Origin: Monoraphidium neglectum
Lineage: Eukaryota; Chlorophyta; Chlorophyceae; Sphaeropleales; Selenastraceae
DNA: 16,850 nt
Reading direction: 5' to 3'
Assembly (NCBI RefSeq): GCF_000611645.1
Contig: NW_014012538.1
Coordinates: 1 to 16,850, forward strand
Shown one piece after another: positions 1 to 7,280 of the stretch (position 1 is its first letter; every line of letters starts with the position of its first letter). Position numbers and translations under genes: made by a program. The notes beneath the pieces are model-generated. The model worked only from the letters and a program-made list of their open reading frames with translations, was not told where the DNA came from and did no database searches.

Positions 1-3000
1 GGCGTCGGCTGCTGCGCCGGCGTCGAGCGGGGCGTCGGGCGCGGGCGCGGGCGTGGGCGGCGCCTTGCCCTTGGCTGCGGCCGGCCCCGCAGCCGCAGCT
101 GCGCCCGCCGCCGCCGCCGCCGGCCCCGCCCCTGCCGCGGCCGCTGGGGCGGTGCCCTTCGGCTTGCGTGTGCCGCTGGCGGCGGCCTTTGGCGGCTTGC
201 CCCCTTCTGCGCCGTCGGCTGCTGCATCCGTCGCACCCTTCTTGGGCGCGGCCGCTTTCGACACCGCAGCTTTGGACGCCGTCGCGGCCTTGGGTGCCGC
301 CTTAGCCGCCGCTGCTTTTGGCGCCGCCTTCGCCGCTGCCGCGGGCGCTGGAGCTGCTGCTGGCGCTGCTGCTGGCGCTTCTGCTGCCGCCACCGGTGCA
401 GCAGCCGCAGCCGTCCTGGCTTTTTTGCTGCCAGCCTGGCCGGCCTTGCCGCCGCCGTCCGCCGCCTCTGCCGGCCGCTTCGCGCCCGCCGCTTTCCGCG
501 ACCCCGCCGCCGCCCCGCCGGCCGCCCCCTTCTCGCCGCCCGCCACCGCCGCCGCCGCCTTCCCGCCTGCCTTCCCGGCCGCGGCCGCCCCCTTGTCCCC
601 CTTTTGGCCGCCCCCGCCCACCGCCGCCGCCGCTGCCTTGGCCGCGGCCGCCGCGGACTGCGCCTTTGCCTTAGCCTCCAACTTCTGCTTGAGCTGCGCT
701 GCCTCCAGCAATTGGTTCACGCGCGCCTCGTACACGTCCGCCCGCTTCTCGGCCTCTGCGCGCTCTAGCTTGCGGTCTGTGGCTGTCTTGCGCTGGTAGG
801 GCTCCATCTCATAATACAGGTCAGCCAGCTGGGTGCCGCGCAGCTTCCACACGTTGTAGTAATAGGACTGGGGTGGGGGAAGGTGATGTCGGCGGCGGGT
901 GCTAGGTTTTCTTGTTGGCGTTGGTGTTGTGTGTGTGTGTGTTGTTTTGTGTGCGCGGTGTATGTGTGTGTGTTGTGCTTTTGTATGTGTGTGTGTGTGT
1001 GTTGGGCGTGTGCACGTGTTGTGGCTCTGCATGCATGCATGAACATGTGAGCGTGCATGCTTTCAAGTGCGGGCATGTGATCAGAGCTTGCTTGGCAGAT
1101 GCAGGCACGGGAGAAAGGGAGGGGGGAGGAGGAGCTGTGCCAACTTTCCAGTAGAGACTACGCAGCGCCATCCCCCCCAGACAGGCGAGCGGCACGCTGT
1201 GAAGCGCACAGCCCGCGCGGCTAATAGCCCCCGCCATGCGGCGCCCTCGAGCGCCCCGCGCCCACCTGCAGTTGGTGCAGCGTCTTGTGCGGCAGGTAGC
1301 GCCGCTGGACGCTCCTGTTGGGGCGCCGCAGCCACAGCATGCCCAGCGCGAAGGACGCCTCGTCAGCGTCGCTCCAGTCTGCGCGTAGCTTGCACCCCAG
1401 CTCGGTGAGCCCCAGCCTCTGTTGAAAGAGTGGTATGCAATAAGGCGTCAGAACGTTGCCACAGTTGCGGCCACACTTGCAAACACAGACAGGTGGAGCA
1501 AACACTTCTGTTGGACGGCCACGCGGTGTATGGGCGCCGCCTGCCCGCCTCTACTCCACGTGCATTGCGGGTGCGCTCAGTCGCGTGGCGCTCATTTGCG
1601 CAGCCTATCAAGCAACGCCGAACGGCGCAGCCCCTACAAGCAAACAAATGTATGACCCATCGCCTTCCCACCCACCCACCTGCACCAGCTCGGGCCCAAT
1701 CTCCTCGTCCAGCTGGGCCAGAGCCCCCCTCAGCAGGTCCTGCCGCTGCTGCTCGTTGCTCAGGCGCGCCATGACGCCCGCCCAGTCCGAGTACGACGCC
1801 TGCAGCGACGTCCGGCCCTTGGCCAGGGAGCGCCCGACGCCCTCAACGCCGGCCGCCGCCCGCTTGCCTGCCTTTGCGGCTGCGGCTGCTGCGGCGGCGG
1901 CCGCTGCGCCGCCACTTCGAGGCTCGCGGTCGCGACCTGGGGAGTAGAGCGGTTTCGACGCGAGCCGCTGCAGCTCGGGCCCGGCCGCGGCCGCCGCGGC
2001 CGAGGGCCTGGCGGGGCGCGGGCCCCAGGCGGGCAGCTCCGCCTGCGCGTGGGGGCCGACGCGGATGACCCCGAGCTCTGCCTTTTCCGCTTCCTCCTCG
2101 GGTTCGCTGCGCGCTGCCGCGGCGGCGTCCGCCTCCCTGGGTCGTTTCACGGGAGCGGGCGGGAGGGCGGGGGCCGGCTCGTGAGCGGGTTTGAAGAAGG
2201 TGCGGCGCTTTGGGCAAGAGCAGGAAGCCTCGGCAGGATTCGAGGACGAGCCTGTGACGCTATGCATCAATGTGCAAGCTCCACCACGGCGGCCAGACTA
2301 AGCAGCGCAAGGGGGGGAGACTCACTCGCTTGAGCCGCGCGTGCTGGCCCGCGCCTGCGCCTGCGCGCGCGTCCGCCCGCTCCGCCGCGGCGCCGCCGGC
2401 GGCTCCGCGCCGAAAAGCGGGTACAGCTCCAGCGGCAGCGCCGCGCGCGACGCCGCCGCGGCGCGCCCGAGCGCGCCGCGGTAGCGGCGCCACAGCGCCG
2501 CGTTGACGGCGGTGACGTCAGCATACGGCTTCTCGGCCAGCCCCAGCGACGCCCCACGCACCCAGGCGAGCGCGCTGCGCAGGCGGTCGCCAGGCACCGG
2601 GTCCGGCACCTCGGGCGCCGGCGACCGCGCGGCGGGCCGCGACGCGAGCGACGACTGGCGCTGCTGCTGGCGCGGCGCCGGCTGGGCCTGCTGCTGCCCC
2701 AGGCGCACGATGCCGCCCCTGCCGCCGGCGGGCGCCGCGCCGCGCCCGGCGGGGCGCTGGCTGGCCGGGCGGCTGTCAAGGTGGTGAAGGCCGGACGAGC
2801 CCGGACGCTGCCGTTGCTGCTGCTGCTGCTGCTGCTGCTCGTGCGCCGGCACGTCGGACCCGCTCTCGGCCGCATACCCGCAGCTGCCATTCTCGGCGGC
2901 GGCGGGTGCGGCGGGGGCCTGCGGGGCCCGCTGCCGCTGGTGGCGGTGCCCGTACTGCCCGCGGGGCGCGCCCTGCTGGGCCGCCGCGCGCGCCGCGCCC

Positions 3001-3891
3001 TCGCGCTTTGCGATCTCGTATTGTAGCACCAGATCTGCCATGAAATCCAAGAAACCTCGGACGCGCGCCTGGTACAGCTGCCGCACCGCCGCCGCCGCCG
3101 CCGCCCCCGCCGGTGCCGGTGCCGCGCCGGCAGGCGGCGGCGGCGGCGCGGCGGCGCGGGCGAGCGAGAGCCAATCCGGGTCTGGCGCGTCGGCGGCGAT
3201 GCCGCCGCGGGTCACTATCGACTGGTACAGCTGGTAGAGGTCCACCGCGGCACCCTGGGGTGCTTCGCCACCCAGGGGGCATTGCCAGTTGGGTGGCAGC
3301 GACAGGCCTGCCGGTGGGGAGCATGGGTTGAGGGAGCGGGGGAAGACGTCTGGTGGGTGCAGATGGCGTCAGTTGGTTTCTGAGAGGCCCGTGGGGGATG
3401 ATGGTGAGGGCAGGTCCATGCAAGTGTGCCTTGCTGGCATGTCCAAGGCGCACACTTGCATGCTTTTGGCATCGCGCATGCGAAACAGCAAGCTACCCCC
3501 ATGCGCCACGAGCAGAGCAGCTGCATCGCTCAGCAAGCACCAGCCAAGCTTGGCCTCGGACGGGCGGAGCAACCACACAAATCGCCAGGGAGCAGGCTGC
3601 ATGCCTGGCTGCGCACCCGACGCATTGCAGTAGAGCTCTGGGAGCAGGCGATGGCAGGACAAGGGGCAGCGCGAGGGCCGCGCAGGGGGGACACGCGCAA
3701 GTGAGACACAGGGCGAGGTGTCGGCCGCTGCGCGATGGCGCGAGGTGCAGCGCGAGGTGCAGCGCGAGCGCAGCTGTCCCCACGGCCGCCGTGGATGCAA
3801 AGCGGGGCGTTGCATGCACTGGCAGGGGGTCCTCACTGTAGTAGTGGTCGAAGTCAGCCTTGCTTAGCGTGTAGAGCGCCTGCGCCACCAT
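1..3891 (-). CDS. ARID-ELM2-SANT-like chromatin protein, 5 exons, 3' end beyond window
   Basis: Probable nuclear chromatin regulator: ARID binds DNA, and ELM2 plus SANT recruit deacetylase-type corepressors in known families. Model on the minus strand: exons 3891-3837, 3307-2326, 2259-1680, 1418-1266 and 867 to beyond 1; at least 879 residues. Exon 1 (MVAQALYTLSKADFDHYY) and all shared junctions are supported by the plus-strand paralogue at 14485. An ARID-like region spans about residues 22-116 (VDLYQLYQSIVTRGG, then FLDFMADLVLQYE). A glutamine run lies near 176-183 and a conserved block begins PDPVPGDRLRSALAWVRGAS. ELM2 begins near 409 (GVIRVGPHAQAELP). A SANT-like part spans exons 4-5 (DWSDADEASFALGMLW, then LPHKTLHQLQ joined to SYYYNVWKLRG), resembling plant ARID-ELM2 proteins. 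The tail is Ala/Lys-rich like histone H1 and open at the edge. The acceptor at 2260 is the least certain junction. Homology was judged by eye. Confidence 0.8.
868..1265 (-). other. Intron 4 of the left ARID-ELM2 gene, with a TG-rich tract
   Basis: This 398-nt intron separates the two halves of the SANT-like region. The donor follows CTGCAG (CAG|GTGGGC) and the acceptor is CCCCACCCCAG|TCC, both phase 0. About 910-1020 is dominated on the plus strand by TG dinucleotide runs interrupted by short spacers (CA-rich on the sense strand), followed by TGCATGCATG repeats near 1029-1040. Several short open frames here are low-complexity translations, not genes. Confidence 0.75.
905..1015. repeat. Imperfect TG/CA dinucleotide microsatellite
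   Basis: Runs of TG of roughly 5-9 units are broken by TTGTTTTG, CGCGG and CTTTTGTA spacers. It lies wholly inside intron 4 of the left ARID-ELM2 gene. The imperfect structure suggests an old, partly decayed repeat. Confidence 0.85.
2260..2325 (-). other. Short intron 2 of the left ARID-ELM2 gene; donor overlaps an in-frame stop
   Basis: The donor reads GCGA|GTGAGT, so unspliced RNA meets GAG TGA directly after the ARID-containing half. The phase is 2. Of the acceptors seen, GATGCATAG|C at 2261-2260 keeps the ELM2 frame. The next AG (CACAG at 2252) would break the frame with this donor. The 66-nt length is small but possible. The equivalent donor in the right-hand paralogue has the same GAG/TGA overlap. 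Confidence 0.55.
3308..3836 (-). other. Intron 1 of the left ARID-ELM2 gene
   Basis: The donor is CTACTACA|GTGAGG and the acceptor ACCGGCAG|GCCTG, phase 1. An in-frame TGA lies near 3371 upstream of exon 2 with no ATG after it, so the ARID exon needs an upstream start. The homologous 18-codon exon at 3891-3837 supplies it. No gene was recognised inside the intron on either strand. Confidence 0.65.
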
Positions 3892-4841
3892 CCCGATCTA
3901 GCTGGCCCTGCCACGCCTGGCAAGGCTGCGCGCCGCAGGGCCGCCCGCGAGCGCACGGCTGGCGGCTGGTAACGTCTGGAGGAGAGGTGCCACCAGGCCG
4001 CCGGCAAGGCGTGTTGCGCGATCAAGGTACGTGCAGCAAGTGGGGCATGGCTCCTGGAGCTGCAGACGACGACGGCACCAGAACACGGTGCATGCAGCGA
4101 ACGCGGACACCACTGCTGCCCGTTTTCACGTGCAGGAGACCTCTTGCGAGCTCACCAGGGCGCGCAGAAGGAAACTGCCTTCCGGGCTGAGCTAGCCTTG
4201 GTGTGCAGTGGTCCGGGACTTTGCACGGCGACAGTGAGCCCCTTGCACAGACTCTTGACGTGTGTGGGTATAAGCTTACACATAAATGCTTCGAACAACT
4301 GCAGCATGCCACATGAGCCATCTCTGGATTTTTGCCTCGCAAATTACACTGCTGCCCACCACCATCATCACTGAGCTTTTGTGGGGGCCAGAGACGACCA
4401 ACATGAAGGACGCCGTGGGGTATACCTTAAGAACGTAAATATCGAACACCTCAGCAAGTCTTGCACATGCGCGTGTACCGTTGGCAAGTCTTTGCCGCCG
4501 CGACACTGGCGGCCCTGCCCTTGCCGTCGATGCTTTTGCTGCAAGCTGTACCGCCTGGCTGTTCCAACAGACACATTGTAGTTCACTGCATGATCCGGCT
4601 GCTTCTGTCTGGGTCAGCAGCCCTGCAACACCTCCAGCCGTCTCCATCTAACCGACCTCGTCTGCTGCTAATCCAAGCGTGCGAGGCTGCACGCAATTCC
4701 CTTGGCGCTCAAGGCCCCTCCTTAGGTCGCTGGGAAAACACAAGATTCACAAATACACCGAGGACAACGAATGGGGCACACTCAATCGGATCAAACACAA
4801 AACATGGACTTGCCTAGACAGGTTCAAGCTCCTGCTCAAGT
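3892..4841. other. Intergenic region, no gene recognised
   Basis: About 950 nt between the start of the left ARID-ELM2 gene and the end of the tentative 112-residue gene. Short open frames on both strands lack recognisable motifs and splice support. The half next to 3891 should hold the ARID-ELM2 promoter, but I see no clear TATA box or known element. A small CACCACCATCATCAC repeat lies near 4357-4371. Confidence 0.5.
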
Positions 4842-5420
4842 TTATTGGTTACACCACCGAAGATGGCTGGCTGCAAACCCATGCAATGAGCTCGAGGTAC
4901 GGCTCTCTACAACTGCATGCGCCACGGGCCGTTGCGTAGCAGGCGCTGCGACCGCGCGCATGCGCACTGGCTCGTAGGGTGTGTGAATGGTCGGCTGGCC
5001 GCCCTGGGCAACTGCAAGCGCCTCCTCCTCTGTCTTCCCCTCCTCAAAAGCCTTGAAGAAGCCAGATTCCTCTGTTTGATGTGGTGTGGGGGAGCGGCCG
5101 CGGTTTTGCAGGGTGGTGTTGATATCGAATATCAACGGGGTGCACGGCGAGGAGGGAGTGATGCCACTGCTTCAAAAACCCTGCACTCCAGCATGGCTGC
5201 ACGGCAGATAAAACACTCCAAGAGGTTTTCAAACGTAAACACAAGCCAGTCGAGTTCTGCCTGGCCCACCCAGCCATGTCCAGTCGCCCCTCGTGCAGGA
5301 GCGTCCCTCACCGCCGCCAAGGATTGCGGAGCCCCGGAACGCGGCCAGGCCGCCGAAAGCCAAACAGGGAAGCAGCGCCACTGCCACACCCGCCGCCACA
5401 GGAAGCGCCTCTTCCAACAT
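4842..5420 (-). CDS. Tentative small single-pass membrane protein, 2 exons, 112 aa
   Basis: I do not recognise the family. Proposed exons are 5420-5312 and 5071-4842, joined in phase 1 (donor GGCGGCG|GTGAGG, acceptor CATCAAACAG|AGGAATC), with TAA at 4844-4842. The start MLEEALPVAAGVAVALLPCL leads into a hydrophobic segment of about residues 5-28. A charged stretch follows after the junction (EESGFFKAFEEGKTEEEALA), then a Pro/Ala/Ser-rich end. An in-frame TGA upstream and a CAG|GGCATG context allow either a start here or an upstream 5' UTR intron. A chlorophyte-type TGTAA signal on the minus strand overlaps the last codons (4853-4849), which is closer to the stop than usual, so the true 3' end may differ. 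A small organelle membrane protein is possible but unproven. Confidence 0.4.
5118..5136. repeat. Perfect inverted repeat, 8-bp arms
   Basis: GTTGATAT, a 3-nt spacer CGA, then ATATCAAC. It lies in the proposed intron of the 112-residue gene, near its acceptor. It could form a short AT-rich hairpin or be a symmetric protein-binding site. No function is shown by the sequence. Confidence 0.7.
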
Positions 5421-7280
5421 GCCCTGGCGAAATGGTGCATGAGTGTGCAATGCGCCATTGAATCAGCGCGTTGATGCTGATGACGCGCTCTGCGGCGCAG
5501 TCGAGTGAGCCCGCTTTGCGTCGAGTGACGCTCGGCCACCACGGGCGTCAGGAGCCTCGTAACTCGCTTAATACTCTTTTGATGCGAGCACACAGTGATC
5601 GATCATACTCCGTGGTGCATGCCGTGCTGCGAGGGCTTACCGGTCGTTTGTGGCTTGTGACTGTCAGGCAGCTCACTCTGATAGATGTTGAGGTTGCCGA
5701 GAACCCCTTCTTCCGGCGTGACGGATGCGGGGCACCAGATCACGTTGAGTGCCTTGGAAGAGAGAAGGCAAATGCCAAAAGATACATTCACGAGACAAAG
5801 TAACAGGGTGCTGCTGGCCAGCAGCAACTGACCTGGACAATGCCGGGGTGCATCAGCAAGCACCACGTGCCACATGGCGTGAAACGACTCCACGCACAGC
5901 GCAGCCCCAAGCAGACGCATTGTTTGGAACACCCCACAGAGTCGTTCAAAAAAGTCACCTCGGTGCCACAATAACTATGGCAAAGCAGACATATGGACCG
6001 CAGGGAAATGCCGCGGTCGTCGGGGCGGTCAAAGTTTGACTAGGTTGGACCACAGCACCCTCGGCGCGACACGTGTATCACAGTAGCCCACATGGACATA
6101 CTCTAGGATACTTGCCTGCGACAAAACAAACAGCAATGTGGCATTACCTCATCTTGCCTGACCGTTGGTGCAGGAACTGGAGCTTTGTGCTGGACACACC
6201 CCATCTCCTTGCTCGGTGGTCCCAACGAGTCAGTTGCCACCGCACTTTTTACTTGTTTCCCACATGATTGCTACGAGAACCTCCTCATGCAGATATCTCT
6301 TTCACAACAGACAACATAGGCTGCGCCTTGCGTGCTGCGACACGCACGTGCCCCAGCTTTGCCTGCCTACAAGCTTTGGAGGACCATGCATGCCTGCCCA
6401 GATGCTGCAGGGCTTCTATGCGTCGCCTGCTTCGCTCTCGCGAAGCAAGACTGTGCTGCCATGAGAAGCAATGCCCCCATCGACCTGCACAGCCGCTTCT
6501 GTCATCGCTTCGCTTGAATATAAGCCTGCCTAACTCTCCTACGAAGTAAGTGTGCGCCCTTTGACTGGTACCAGGCTGAACCGCAGCCTGAAACATCTCC
6601 TCCGCCCTTGTAGCTCAGGGTTCACCCCCCTCCAGAATCCAGGGGTTCCCCCTTTCCACAGGGTTATACTCTTGAGACTGGCAAAGCGTGATGTGAAGTG
6701 ATGTTCCATATTATGCAGCAGGCACTTCTCGCCTGTGCTTATCCGCACCTGGCGCAGCGTACATTCCTGCTCGGTCCCACTGCGTTGCGTGCTCGCCATC
6801 CTAACCTGAATTCTGTGCCTGTGCTCCTCGCGTCACCCATAAAACTCCATTGATATTGCTGAAGTGTTCATTGAAAATGTGCAGTGGTGCAAGCAAAACA
6901 GCCTTGACGTACGCTCGGAGCGGAAAAAGTGAGCTGCACCACAAAGTACTTCCCGGACAGTGCATTGCCCGGCTACGTTACACCAGGGGGCACACGGGCG
7001 GGGCCCCTGTGCCAACACACGAGTACCTATGCCTGTGCTTATTGCAATGACTGGGTGGCTGGACAGCCACCGAGGCAGGGAAGTTGCGCACGCCACGCAA
7101 CCAATCGCAGTGTGACCGATCGTCACTCGTGGTGCCAGGCGGTTCAGGCCTCTCTTGAGCAACCGTACTTGCACGCTGAGAGCTGAATATGTTCTACATA
7201 TTATAAATCTGCGACTCACCCGGCTGTGCTGTACCGTATCTCGCCCATCCCTTCTTCAACCCGCGTTGCCCGGGCATACA
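5421..7280. other. Long intergenic region, no firm gene
   Basis: About 1.86 kb of lower-GC DNA. The only protein-like stretch is a minus-strand open frame at 5971-5603 with two hydrophobic segments; I could not join it in phase to the neighbouring gene. A GCTTCGC/GCGAAGC hairpin with a 4-nt loop lies near 6429-6446. The final 80 nt hold a TATA-like box for the first hydrolase. A tRNA-like fragment near 6607 (TTGTAGCTCAGGG) does not fold into a tRNA. Confidence 0.45.
7202..7207 (+). promoter_or_regulatory. TATA-like box upstream of the first serine hydrolase gene
   Basis: TATAAA within CATATTATAAATCTG, 74 nt before the ATG at 7281. The spacing would leave a 5' UTR of about 40-50 nt, which is plausible. 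No matching element was found at the same place before the second copy, where only a weaker TTTTATTTTG lies near 10449-10458. Confidence 0.45.

Noticed and set aside
53..799. Long Ala/Pro-rich open frames on the plus strand
   Set aside because: They are antisense translations of the Ala/Lys tail in exon 5 of the minus-strand ARID-ELM2 gene. That frame continues the SANT-like segment and fits the splice signals.
765..1237. His/Thr-rich and Cys/Val-rich open frames around the TG repeat
   Set aside because: They are low-complexity translations of a dinucleotide microsatellite that lies inside an intron.
6600..6660. tRNA-like fragment (CCCTTGTAGCTCAGGG)
   Set aside because: It resembles an A-box start, but there is no anticodon arm, no proper B-box arm and no 7-bp acceptor stem.
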